Assembly: GCF_903166585.1 (NCBI RefSeq)
Contig: NZ_CAESCM010000010.1
Span: forward strand, 1-64,000
Origin: Pedobacter ghigonis
Lineage (GTDB): Bacteria; Bacteroidota; Bacteroidia; Sphingobacteriales; Sphingobacteriaceae
Direction: 5' to 3'
DNA: 64,000 bases
Made by a program: the position numbers and the translations under genes. Shown piece by piece: positions 36,255 to 45,056 of this stretch (positions within the stretch are counted from its first letter, which is position 1; each line of letters opens with the position of its first letter). The notes under the pieces were generated by a model, which saw only the letters and a program-made list of their open reading frames with translations, searched no databases and was not told the origin of the DNA.

Positions 36255-36644
36255 TTACTTTAAATTTTGGTGGCGCAAGTTACGTAACAAACAGTAAATT
36301 TCAAAGGCCGTAAACAATAAATATAAAGAAAAAAAATTAAGCAGAAATACTGGCCCAATTCCCTTTGCTTTTATACTGTAAATCAAGACAAAAGCCATAC
36401 AAAAAATCATCTTCACTCCTATCGATCCCATAATAGCCATAATACCTACCTCAGGATCGCGTTTTATACCGATATCAACCAGCATATACGCGATGTAAGT
36501 AATACCAGCTAAAAAGCCGAACATCACCCAGAAGTTATCGATAAAAAGTTGGGTATTAGGAAATAGTAAGGGTAAAACGGCAACAACGCCTATTAATAAG
36601 CCTACGAAGATGAAATAGATACTTGTAAATTTGGCCAGAGTCAA
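36255..36644 (-). CDS. small membrane protein of the ATP synthase operon (AtpI-like position)
   Basis: 129 residues from a TTG at 36644; no ATG is available in frame. Four hydrophobic helices (~5-25, 35-58, 70-90 and 97-118). It occupies the atpI place, 14 bases before atpB, although sequence alone does not identify it as AtpI. Upstream (36645-36893) is a repeat-filled gap and then atpZ. Confidence 0.7.
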   Translation of the reverse strand: MTLAKFTSIYFIFVGLLIGVVAVLPLLFPNTQLFIDNFWVMFGFLAGITYIAYMLVDIGIKRDPEVGIMAIMGSIGVKMIFCMAFVLIYSIKAKGIGPVFLLNFFSLYLLFTAFEIYCLLRNLRHQNLK

Positions 36645-36765
36645 TGGAATAATTTGTTAGCAAATAAAAACTCCGGCAAAGATAAGGTTTTTAGTATCAA
36701 GTCACTAGTGTGATCGGTAATTATTATTTATTGGTTAATCGAGATGGGTACTATTGCTGGGTTTT

Positions 36766-36856
36766 GGTTAACTGTTTGAACTGGTTATTGGTTAACCGGG
36801 GCGAGTGCTTCCTGGATTGTTAGAAGGTTAACTGTTTAAATTGGTTAATCGGTTAA
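36766..36856. repeat. 60-bp-period direct repeat of GGTTAACTGTTT words
   Basis: GGTTAACTGTTTGAACTGGT at 36766 recurs at 36826 as GGTTAACTGTTTAAATTGGT. GGTTAATCGGTTAA (36843-36856) is the complement of 15711-15724. The 36645-36893 gap has no gene. Confidence 0.55.
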
Positions 36857-36893
36857 ATGATGCGAACCGTCAACTGAAAACTACCAAACAAAA

Positions 36894-37118
36894 CTAATCC
36901 CGGGTAGCCTGCTTGATAGCCTGATAAAGGGCAATTCCTACACCTGCCAGGGCAAAGGCCGCCGTTATTAAATTGGTTTTGCTTTGCCGGTGCTCATCAA
37001 TCTTATAGCCAATAAAGGTTAAAAGGCCAATAGTAGCAATCATCTGGAAGCCGATGGCAGAATATTTTGCAGCCGCATTTACCTTTTTCTTTGTATCTTC
37101 CTCTTTCGGATTTTCCAT
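36894..37118 (-). CDS. atpZ: AtpZ/AtpI-type assembly protein
   Basis: 74 residues. After a charged N-terminus (ENPKEEDTKKKVNAAAKYS) there are two membrane helices: FQMIATIGLLTFIGYKIDEHR and ITAAFALAGVGIALYQAIKQ. The pattern and its place at the head of the atp operon fit the AtpZ/AtpI family that helps c-ring assembly or magnesium import. The plus-strand sprE/porW gene starts 106 bases away. Confidence 0.8.
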   Translation of the reverse strand: MENPKEEDTKKKVNAAAKYSAIGFQMIATIGLLTFIGYKIDEHRQSKTNLITAAFALAGVGIALYQAIKQATRD

Positions 37119-37223
37119 TTTTTAATGCAATAATTAAATTAACTTTGAATAATTAAAATTGACTGCCAATAATAATTTGGTTTACAATTTGTTTATATGT
37201 TATACTAAAGATATCTATCATAC

Positions 37224-39986
37224 TTGAAAAATTACGCTAGCAGAAACTTAAATTCTCTCCTCTTCATTTTCAGCCTGCTCTTTATATATGGCTGTGTAGC
37301 AAATAAGGATACAGCCGTTGACCGAAGATTTCAGAACCTAACGGCAAGATATAACTATATTTATAACTCAAATGTTTTATTAACCGAATATAACGAGAGT
37401 TTACTGCAAAGTTATACCGATAACTACGAAAAAATACTCCCGGTGTACCTCGATCCCGAACCGCAGGTAAATTTGGTTTTAACACCTGGTGTAGCCAATA
37501 AGCAATTAGATGAGGTAATTACCAAAAGCCAGACCATTATTAACGAGAAAAGCTTTAGTAACTATATTGATGATGCCTACATGCTTTTGGGTAAGGCCAA
37601 TTATCTGAAAGGAAATTATTTTATAGCAACAGAGTATTTCGATTATATCGCAAAAACCTACAGCAGCGATTTAAAAACATTTATCATGGCCATGAACTGG
37701 AAAGCCCGTAGCCAGATGGAGTTGAACAACATGGTGCTTGCCGATAAGATAATTGATACGATGCTTCGTGCTGCCGATGAACTGAAAAAAGATATTGCAG
37801 AACCGTTAGCCACTGCGGCGCAAATGCGCATTTATCAGAAAAGGAACAAAGAAGCCATCCTTTTTCTCGAATCGGCCATTGAACGTGCGGAAGAAAAACA
37901 ATTACGCATCCGCTGGCAATTTATTCTTGCCCAATTACAGGAGAAAGAAAAGAACATTACCGATGCCTACGCCAATTTTACAAGGGTAGAAAAAAGCAAT
38001 GCACCTTTTGAAATGTATTTTCACGCTAATTTAAACCGCATTAAGTTAAAGGCACTGTTAAGCGGCGAAAAGCTGAACAAAGAACAACAGCTGTTGGTCT
38101 TGTTAAAAGATGATAAAAACACCGACTATACCGATCAGATTTATTACCAGGTTGGTGAGTTACTTTCGGCCGAAGGAAACTTTGTAAAAGCAGCTGATTA
38201 TTATAACAAATCGGTACAAACCAGTACGCGAAACCAAAATCAAAAGGCCTTATCTTATTTAAGGATTGCCGATTTAAATTTTAAAGAATTCAACAATTAT
38301 ATCAAGGCGAAGCGCTATTACGATAGCACGGTAATGATTCTACCTAAAAACTTCCCTGATTATGATGCTATTGTTAAAAAAGCGAATAATCTTCAGTATT
38401 TAACGGATAGATATACCATTATCGCTAAAGAAGATACCGCTCAGGCTTTTGTCAAACTTCCGGCAAGTGAGCGCGAGGCAAAGGTTAAAGCCTATTTAAC
38501 GCCCAAAGTTGAGGTTGCCAACACCGGTGGTGTAATCAATAACCAGTTTTTAAATGATCCAGATTTCCCGAATCAATCTTTAAATGCGCCTAAAAATGTT
38601 GGTGGCAATACTTTTTATTTTAGCAATAACGCAGCAATAAGTGCAGGTTTCGGCGATTTTAAAAAACGCTGGGGCAACAGACAGCTTGAAGATAACTGGA
38701 GACAGAGTGTCCGTTCATCAGCACAGGAAACCAATTCAGTACTTGCAGGTGGAAACGTAGCCACAGGTATAACACCTGCAAATGGCGGCGGCAATCAGGC
38801 AACCGCCGACCAAACTTCATTAGAGAAACAGTTTATGGACGGCTTACCTACTACGCCCGAATTGCTGGCTACCTCTAATCAAAAGGTTATTGATGCCTAT
38901 TTTGAAATTGCCAGTTTTTACCAACAGGAACTGGGCGACAAAACTGAAGCAAATAAGATATATACAGAGCTACTGAAAAGATTTCCGGATAATAACCACC
39001 TGGTTGCAATTTACTACAGTTTATACCTGAATTATAAAGGTACCGACGAAGCCAAATCGGAAGAATATAAACAATTGGTACTGAAAAAATTCCCGGAATC
39101 TAATTTTGCGAAAACCATTTTAGATCCATCTTATTCAGCTAAGCAAAGTCAGCTCGAAAACACAGCCATAAACAATTACAATGTGGCTTTTGATACCTAC
39201 GCTAAAAAGGATTATCCAAATCTGGTAAAACAGGTTAATGATAACATCATTGCATTTCCTGATAATGATTTTGCACCTCAATATGCTTATTTAAAAGCCA
39301 TTGCCATTGGCCGTACTGCAAAAGTAGATTCTTTGCTCACCCAATTTAACCAGATTACCACGCTTTATCCAAATGATAAAATTATTACCCCTCTGGTGCG
39401 AGATCACCTGAAATATATTGAAGCCAACTTAGAAGAGTTTAAACAAAGACCAGTTGCACTGATTGATTTCGATCCAAATGCCCCGCGTTTTGTAAGTCAG
39501 GCTAACCCAACCCCGGTTGAAAACAAAGCTTTGGTAACCGGAAATGCACCTGCAAAAGTAGCAGAAGTTGCAGGAGCTAAACCGGTTGAGGTTAAACCTG
39601 CTGATGTAAACAAACCAGCCAGTATTTTCAGTGCAGCAAAATCGGAAGAATACTATTATGTAATTGATGTGGCCGATGCTACCTTAACACTAAGTTCATC
39701 GCGTTTTGGCCTAGGTCAATTTAACCGCGGCAACTATCCTGACAATGATTTGGTACATAAATTGGTAGAGCTTGATAACGATCAATTGATTTATGTAACC
39801 AGTTTTATCGATCTGGAAGATGCCAAACTTTACGAATCGAGCATTACAGGTCAGTTAAAGAACATTATGAAAGTACCGGCTAACCTCTATAAAGGCTTTA
39901 TCATTAGTAAAGAAAACTTTGAAAAACTAACCGACAGACAGCGCATTAACGAATATCTGGAGTTTTTAAAAGACAATTATAAATAG
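37224..39986 (+). CDS. sprE: SprE/PorW-type tetratricopeptide lipoprotein of the type IX secretion system
   Basis: 920 residues from a TTG at 37224; no ATG precedes the signal. Lipobox FIYGC (Cys24). The segment RRFQNLTARYNYIYNSNVLLTEYNESL just after it is typical of SprE/PorW. TPR-like helices fill ~100-395 and ~555-700; a Gln/Asn-rich low-complexity region (~430-535) and a Pro/Val/Lys-rich linker (~745-800) separate them from a folded C-terminal domain (~805-920). SprE/PorW is needed for type IX secretion and gliding in other Bacteroidota (established), and the gldKLMN block is 7 kb away. A TAACTTTG -7 box lies at 37140-37147. Confidence 0.82.
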   Translation: MKNYASRNLNSLLFIFSLLFIYGCVANKDTAVDRRFQNLTARYNYIYNSNVLLTEYNESLLQSYTDNYEKILPVYLDPEPQVNLVLTPGVANKQLDEVITKSQTIINEKSFSNYIDDAYMLLGKANYLKGNYFIATEYFDYIAKTYSSDLKTFIMAMNWKARSQMELNNMVLADKIIDTMLRAADELKKDIAEPLATAAQMRIYQKRNKEAILFLESAIERAEEKQLRIRWQFILAQLQEKEKNITDAYANFTRVEKSNAPFEMYFHANLNRIKLKALLSGEKLNKEQQLLVLLKDDKNTDYTDQIYYQVGELLSAEGNFVKAADYYNKSVQTSTRNQNQKALSYLRIADLNFKEFNNYIKAKRYYDSTVMILPKNFPDYDAIVKKANNLQYLTDRYTIIAKEDTAQAFVKLPASEREAKVKAYLTPKVEVANTGGVINNQFLNDPDFPNQSLNAPKNVGGNTFYFSNNAAISAGFGDFKKRWGNRQLEDNWRQSVRSSAQETNSVLAGGNVATGITPANGGGNQATADQTSLEKQFMDGLPTTPELLATSNQKVIDAYFEIASFYQQELGDKTEANKIYTELLKRFPDNNHLVAIYYSLYLNYKGTDEAKSEEYKQLVLKKFPESNFAKTILDPSYSAKQSQLENTAINNYNVAFDTYAKKDYPNLVKQVNDNIIAFPDNDFAPQYAYLKAIAIGRTAKVDSLLTQFNQITTLYPNDKIITPLVRDHLKYIEANLEEFKQRPVALIDFDPNAPRFVSQANPTPVENKALVTGNAPAKVAEVAGAKPVEVKPADVNKPASIFSAAKSEEYYYVIDVADATLTLSSSRFGLGQFNRGNYPDNDLVHKLVELDNDQLIYVTSFIDLEDAKLYESSITGQLKNIMKVPANLYKGFIISKENFEKLTDRQRINEYLEFLKDNYK

Positions 39987-40013
39987 AAGAGCAAAGCGGA
40001 AAAGAATAAAGGG

Positions 40014-40190
40014 GAAAGACTAAAGCTGAAAGCTATGATACCCTTAGGTGTCTTAGATGGTGAAAAAATAAAGCAGACAGACTAAAGCTTAAAGCTGAGA
40101 TGGCCTTATTTGTCTTAAATGGTAAAAATAAAGCCGAAAGACTAAAGCTAAAAGCGATGATGCCCTGTGGTGGTAGAATGGCCAAAGTTC
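40014..40190. repeat. three degenerate ~60-bp tandem units
   Basis: The unit begins GACTAAAGCT at 40018, 40080 and 40140 (spacings 62 and 60) and contains TGTCTTAGATGGT. The words also occur near 7164 (GGTGTCTTAGGTGGT). No open frame runs through it, and the unit is too degenerate for a CRISPR repeat. Confidence 0.6.
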
Positions 40191-40199
40191 AAAGCTTAA

Positions 40200-40228
40200 T
40201 TTGATTCTATAAAAAATTAATAAATTTG
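40200..40228 (+). promoter_or_regulatory. promoter of the penicillin-binding protein gene
   Basis: TTTG (40200-40203), 17 bases, TAAATTTG (40221-40228) matches the Bacteroidota consensus. The transcript should start near 40235, about 38 bases before the chosen ATG. Confidence 0.65.
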
Positions 40229-40272
40229 CATCCAAACCTCCTTTTGTGGTGGTTTTGGAAAACAACAATAAA

Positions 40273-42492
40273 ATGAATAAATCCCTTTCTGCACAAGAAA
40301 CAAAAAGATACAGTTTAATCATCTGGAAATTATTGGTTGGTGGAATAGCCCTCTTTGCTATTTTTATCTCCATGATCGGTTTTGGCCTTTTTGGTGCATT
40401 GCCTTCTTTCAGGGATATTGAACACCCGAAAAGCAACCAGGCTTCGGAAATTATTGCTGAGGATGGTCGTCCAATCGGCACATACTTTGTTCAGAACAGA
40501 TCAAATGTTACCTATAAAGAAATTTCAGAAAATGTAATTAACGGTTTAATTGCCACTGAAGATACCCGTTTTAAAGATCACTCAGGTATCGATTTTAAAC
40601 GTACTTTCAGCATTATCGGGTACAATTTAATTGGCAAAAAACAAGGTGCCAGTACCATTACCCAGCAATTAGCTAAAAATCTTTTCCCCCGCGAATCGAA
40701 CCTGAATTTCTTTTCGCTGGTACTCACCAAATTTAAAGAGTGGATTGTTGCCGTAAAATTAGAGCGTAACTACACCAAAGAAGAAATTATAACCATGTAT
40801 TTAAATACGGTTGATTTTGGTAACCAGGCTTACGGTATTAAATCGGCTGCACGGGTTTATTTTAACACCACACCCGATAAATTGACCTTAACCCAGGCAG
40901 CTACTTTAGTTGGGATGCAAAAAGGAATTACCATGTACTCGCCTACCCGACACCCTGAGCGCTCGCGCGACCGCAGGAATACGGTAATGGCCATGATGGT
41001 GAAGTCGGAGCTGTTGACCCGAGAAGAATTTGAAGCACAAAAAGACAAACCTTTAAACCTGCATTTTAACGCTGCGACGGTAAATGATGGTATTGCACCT
41101 TACTTCCGTACGGTGCTTAAAAATGATATCAAAACCATTTTTCAGGAACAATCGATTACCAAACCAGATGGTACTCCTTATGATTTAGACCGCGACGGGC
41201 TGAAAATTTATACCACATTGAATTATGATATGCAGGTATATGCAGAAGAAGCGCAAAAAGAATACATGAAGATTCTGCAGGCACAGTTTATTGCAAGCTG
41301 GAAAGGGCGTAATCCGTTTAAAGATAAAACCTTGCAGATTGAACAGGGAATTAAAAGATCAGACCGTTACAAATCTTTAAAACTGGAGGGAAAATCGGAC
41401 GAAGAGATTACCGAAGATTTTAACACCAAAACGGAAATGACCATTTTTACCTGGAAAGGTAATATCGATACCGTAATGAAACCAATCGACTCGGTTCGCT
41501 ATTACAAAATGCTTTTGCGTAACGCCATGATGACCATGGATCCAACTAACGGGCATGTAAAAGCCTGGGTTGGTGGTATTAACTACGAACATTTTAAATA
41601 CGATCAGGTGAAAATGGGTACCCGTCAGGTAGGCTCAACTGCCAAGCCGTTTACTTATGCGGTAGCCATCGAAAACGGTTATTCTCCTTGTTATACGGTA
41701 CCAAACGTTCCTGTTACCATAGAAGGTTACGGCGATCCGTGGACACCCCGAAACTCAGGAAAACCTTTAGAAGGCAGCATTACTTTACAAAAAGCCCTGG
41801 CCTATTCGCAAAACTATGTTACCGCGTATTTAATGAAACAGGTAGGTCCGGTTGCAGTATCTACGCTCGCCACTAAAATGGGTATTCCAAATGTTCCGGC
41901 ATTCCCATCTATTTGTTTGGGTACTTTCGATTCGTCGATTTACAATATGGTGGGTGCTTATGGTGCCTTTGCCAATAAAGGTACTTACACCAAGCCTATT
42001 TACCTGTTAAGGATAGAGGATAAAAACGGTGTGGTGTTGTTTTCTCAAAAAGAAATACCAAAACCGATTATGAGCGAAGAAGTTGCTTATGTGATGACCA
42101 GGATGCTGAAAGGTGTTGTAGCCAACGGAACAGGTTCGAGATTAAGCTATAAATATGGAGTAAATGCTCCAATTGGTGCAAAAACCGGTACTACCCAAAA
42201 TAACTCAGATGGTTGGTTTATGGCCATCACCCCACAACTGGTAACAGGTATATGGACTGGCTGCGAAGACAGGGCTTTCCACTTCATCAGCACCAATCAG
42301 GGCGAGGGTGCGAATACTGCTTTGCCTATTTTTGCCGGCTTTATTAAAAGAGTCTATGCTAATCCGGCACTAAAAATTGGACGGGCAGATTTTGAAGCAC
42401 CAAAAAGCGGAGTATCTATCACTTACGATTGCAACCAATACCAGCAACAGGAAGAAGGCACAACTGAGCTTGATAAGAAGTTAGGATTTTAA
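40273..42492 (+). CDS. mrcA: penicillin-binding protein 1A (glycosyltransferase plus transpeptidase)
   Basis: 739 residues from the ATG at 40273; GTG and TTG codons upstream (40246, 40255) are possible but unneeded. One N-terminal membrane helix (~20-42) is followed by the glycosyltransferase domain with Glu96 in EDTRFKDHSG and the GASTITQQLAKNLFP motif, then the transpeptidase with Ser455-x-x-Lys458 (GSTAKPF), Ser512-Gln-Asn514 and Lys637-Thr-Gly (AKTGTT). The enzyme polymerises glycan strands and crosslinks peptides in the periplasm. It has its own promoter. The symbol mrcA (ponA in other bacteria) is used by analogy. Confidence 0.93.
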   Translation: MNKSLSAQETKRYSLIIWKLLVGGIALFAIFISMIGFGLFGALPSFRDIEHPKSNQASEIIAEDGRPIGTYFVQNRSNVTYKEISENVINGLIATEDTRFKDHSGIDFKRTFSIIGYNLIGKKQGASTITQQLAKNLFPRESNLNFFSLVLTKFKEWIVAVKLERNYTKEEIITMYLNTVDFGNQAYGIKSAARVYFNTTPDKLTLTQAATLVGMQKGITMYSPTRHPERSRDRRNTVMAMMVKSELLTREEFEAQKDKPLNLHFNAATVNDGIAPYFRTVLKNDIKTIFQEQSITKPDGTPYDLDRDGLKIYTTLNYDMQVYAEEAQKEYMKILQAQFIASWKGRNPFKDKTLQIEQGIKRSDRYKSLKLEGKSDEEITEDFNTKTEMTIFTWKGNIDTVMKPIDSVRYYKMLLRNAMMTMDPTNGHVKAWVGGINYEHFKYDQVKMGTRQVGSTAKPFTYAVAIENGYSPCYTVPNVPVTIEGYGDPWTPRNSGKPLEGSITLQKALAYSQNYVTAYLMKQVGPVAVSTLATKMGIPNVPAFPSICLGTFDSSIYNMVGAYGAFANKGTYTKPIYLLRIEDKNGVVLFSQKEIPKPIMSEEVAYVMTRMLKGVVANGTGSRLSYKYGVNAPIGAKTGTTQNNSDGWFMAITPQLVTGIWTGCEDRAFHFISTNQGEGANTALPIFAGFIKRVYANPALKIGRADFEAPKSGVSITYDCNQYQQQEEGTTELDKKLGF

Positions 42493-42505
42493 TACTCTGC
42501 GTTTT

Positions 42506-42611
42506 GCGTGAAGGATAGTAGTGAAAATCCTTTTACTGTACCTGGAGCGTAGCGGAAGGCAACAAAAGATTGTAACGAATAGCCTGTCCCCTTGCGCAGC
42601 TTAGGGCACGC
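42506..42611. repeat. 106-bp structured intergenic element bounded by GCGTG/CACGC
   Basis: Outer bases GCGTG (42506-42510) and CACGC (42607-42611) can pair, enclosing TGAAAATCCTTTT...AAAAGATT and GGATAG / GAATAGCC words. It resembles a family of intergenic repeats I remember from Flavobacterium-type genomes (GGATAG...AATCCTTTT...AAAAGATT...GCGGATAGC). It lies between the PBP gene and uvrC, with a 60-base clean stretch before the uvrC promoter. Confidence 0.55.
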
Positions 42612-42670
42612 CAAAATTCTTTTAAACATTAAATCATACCCGTTTACGTAAGGATTTTCCTTTTGAATCT

Positions 42671-42678
42671 TATTTTTG
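42671..42678 (+). promoter_or_regulatory. uvrC: uvrC -7 box next to the start codon
   Basis: TATTTTTG matches TAnnTTTG; six bases separate it from the ATG at 42685, so transcription should begin at or within a base or two of the start codon. Confidence 0.5.
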
Positions 42679-42684
42679 TAATTA

Positions 42685-44487
42685 ATGAGCAGTTTCGACC
42701 ATAAAACAGCATTAACCGCTATACCACATAAACCGGGTGTGTACCAATATTGGGATGCAGACGGCAAGTTAATGTACATTGGCAAGGCAAAAGATCTGCG
42801 TAACCGGGTAGGTTCTTATTTTAACAGCGACAGAAACCAGTTTAACGGTAAAACCAGGGTGCTGGTTTCGAAGATCCGCAAAATTACCTTTACCATTGTT
42901 GATACCGAGATTGATGCCTGGCTACTTGAAAACAGCTTAATTAAAAAACATCAGCCAAAATTCAATATTAATTTAAAGGATGATAAAACCTATCCATGGA
43001 TTATTATTAAAAATGAAAATTACCCCCGCATTTACTGGACCCGGAAGGTAATTAAAGATGGATCGACCTATTTTGGCCCCTACGGCTCAATAGGCATGAT
43101 GCATACCATATTAGACCTGATTAAGGAAACCTATGCCTTACGCACCTGCAGTTTGCCTTTAAACGATAAGAATATTGCAGAAGGGAAGTTTAAAGTTTGC
43201 CTCGAATATCAGATTGGCAATTGCAAAGGCCCTTGCCAGGCATATCAAACGGAAAGCGACTACGATAAAAATATTGCCGAAATAAAGGAAATCCTGAACG
43301 GGAAGATTGGCAACGTAATCCGCGAGGTAAAATCGACCATTAAATCGGCTGCCGAAGATTTAAACTTCGAGCTGGCGCATCAATATGCCCGTAGGTTAGA
43401 AGTTTTAGAGAAATACCAAAGCAAATCGACAGTAGTTAACAGTGCCATTACCAATGTGGATGTGGTGAGTATCGCATCAGACGAACGTTATGCTTTTGTG
43501 AACTACCTGAAGGTGATGAATGGAACCATTATCCAGACCCAAACCATCGAGGTTAAAAAGCAACTGGATGAAAGCGACGATGAAATTATGACGCTTGCGA
43601 TGCTTGATTTCAGGAGCAAATTTAACAGTACTTCGAAAGAAATTATTGTTCCGTTTGAACCTTCGCTTGAAGATGAAAGCCTGCGCTTTACAGTGCCTAA
43701 ACTGGGGGAAAAGAAAAAGCTTTTAGAACTTTCGCAAAAGAATGTGCTCTTCTTTAAAAAGGAGAAACTAAACCAATACGAAAAGCTAAACCCTGATTTA
43801 CGCACCGACCGCATTTTAACTACCATGCAAAAGGATTTGCGTTTAACGCAGTTGCCTAAACATATCGAATGTTTCGATAACTCCAATTTTCAGGGAAAAT
43901 ACCCGGTTTCAGCAATTGTGGTTTTTAAGGATGCTAAACCATCCAAAAAAGACTACAGGCACTTTAATGTAAAAACAGTAGAAGGGCCAAATGATTTCGC
44001 TACCATGGAAGAGGCTGTTTTCCGTCGCTACAGGCGCATGTTAGATGAAAACCAAACATTGCCCCAGCTCATTATCATTGATGGTGGTAAAGGCCAGTTA
44101 TCGTCGGCTATGAAGAGCTTAAAACTACTGGGTATAGAAAAGCGCGTAACCGTGATCGGTATTGCCAAACGTTTAGAAGAATTATTTTATCCGGGCGATT
44201 CATTCCCGCTTTACCTGGATAAAAAATCGGAAACTTTAAAAGTAATTCAGCAGCTGCGTGATGAGGCCCACCGTTTTGGGATTACCTTTCACCGCAAAAA
44301 GCGCGATCAGGGTACATTAAAAACCGAACTCGAGCAGATTGAAGGTATTGGTAAAACCACGGCCGATAAATTGCTTACTCATTTTAAATCGGTTAAAAAA
44401 ATTAAAGAAGCTACCGAGAAACAACTGGCCGAAGTGCTGAACAAGAAGCAGGTGCAAACTTTATTGGCACACTTTAAAGAAGCGTAA
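42685..44487 (+). CDS. uvrC: UvrABC system protein C
   Basis: 600 residues. UvrC makes both incisions in nucleotide excision repair. An N-terminal GIY-YIG nuclease (KPGVYQYWDADGKLMYIGKAK, ~13-35), the CLEYQIGNCKGPC cysteine cluster (~172-184), a UVR coiled coil (~207-245), the RNase H-like nuclease (HIECFDNSNFQGKYPVSAIVVF, ~392-415, and DGGKGQLSSA) and a C-terminal helix-hairpin-helix (QIEGIGKTTADKLLTHF) are all present. uvrA and uvrB are not in the window. Confidence 0.97.
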   Translation: MSSFDHKTALTAIPHKPGVYQYWDADGKLMYIGKAKDLRNRVGSYFNSDRNQFNGKTRVLVSKIRKITFTIVDTEIDAWLLENSLIKKHQPKFNINLKDDKTYPWIIIKNENYPRIYWTRKVIKDGSTYFGPYGSIGMMHTILDLIKETYALRTCSLPLNDKNIAEGKFKVCLEYQIGNCKGPCQAYQTESDYDKNIAEIKEILNGKIGNVIREVKSTIKSAAEDLNFELAHQYARRLEVLEKYQSKSTVVNSAITNVDVVSIASDERYAFVNYLKVMNGTIIQTQTIEVKKQLDESDDEIMTLAMLDFRSKFNSTSKEIIVPFEPSLEDESLRFTVPKLGEKKKLLELSQKNVLFFKKEKLNQYEKLNPDLRTDRILTTMQKDLRLTQLPKHIECFDNSNFQGKYPVSAIVVFKDAKPSKKDYRHFNVKTVEGPNDFATMEEAVFRRYRRMLDENQTLPQLIIIDGGKGQLSSAMKSLKLLGIEKRVTVIGIAKRLEELFYPGDSFPLYLDKKSETLKVIQQLRDEAHRFGITFHRKKRDQGTLKTELEQIEGIGKTTADKLLTHFKSVKKIKEATEKQLAEVLNKKQVQTLLAHFKEA

Positions 44488-44620
44488 ATTCATCTTGTAA
44501 AACATAGAAGACAATTGCGTAAAAAGATTAACACTAAATTAATCTGAATTGCTTACAGCTTAAATATTTTCTCAATAAATTAGGGTTGTTAATACAAGTG
44601 AACATCTATCCCTATTTTAC

Positions 44621-45019
44621 ATGAATAACAGCATCCTGGCTACAATTACCAAACTTTTATTGGGCGTATTGTACTTTACCGAATCAGAAAGCCCTTTTAA
44701 AGCGGCCAACTGGGGTAAAATTACTCCTGCAGAACTATTGCAAAAAATTGCAGCAGAATACCACTCAGCCCCACAAAACTTAAAACAGGTGGAACACCCT
44801 GCATTTTTTAATCATCTTACTTCAAAGATAGATGCAGCTGATACGCCTATGGTAGAAAATGCTGGTAAAATTGAAGCGTTTTATTCGGCTTTAAAGCAAA
44901 GCCTTACCAACCTACAGGTGATCAGAGTAGAGGGAGCTAGCAGAATCCCTGTGCTTATAACCGGCTATTTAGCAGATGGCACCTGTATCGTTATCGAAAC
45001 ATTTGCAGTCGAAACCTGA
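44621..45019 (+). CDS. NuiA-like nuclease inhibitor
   Basis: 132 residues, no signal peptide, hence cytoplasmic. GVLYFTESESPF (15-26) and the C-terminal half (EAFYSALKQSLTNLQVIRVEG...RIPVLITGYLADG) match, as far as memory allows, the Anabaena inhibitor NuiA (LLFMSESEYPF, and a similar end). The protein ends in AVET, NuiA in VVET. In the NucA-NuiA structure Glu24 and the C-terminal Thr are, from memory, close to the active site; Glu21 and Thr132 are the counterparts. The next gene, 37 bases on, encodes a NucA-type nuclease, which strongly supports the assignment. Confidence 0.82.
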   Translation: MNNSILATITKLLLGVLYFTESESPFKAANWGKITPAELLQKIAAEYHSAPQNLKQVEHPAFFNHLTSKIDAADTPMVENAGKIEAFYSALKQSLTNLQVIRVEGASRIPVLITGYLADGTCIVIETFAVET

Positions 45020-45056
45020 GAAATTAATTCCAACCATTAAATAATCCAAACTAAAC

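Noticed and set aside
40014..40190. Possible CRISPR-like array
   Set aside because: Only three units, strongly degenerate, no spacers of even length and no cas genes.
40089..40481. 130-codon minus-strand frame over the PBP start and its promoter
   Set aside because: It runs through the PBP promoter and coding start, so it is a shadow.
43503..43886. 127-codon minus-strand frame inside uvrC
   Set aside because: Low-complexity Ser/Phe-rich shadow of the uvrC coding frame.
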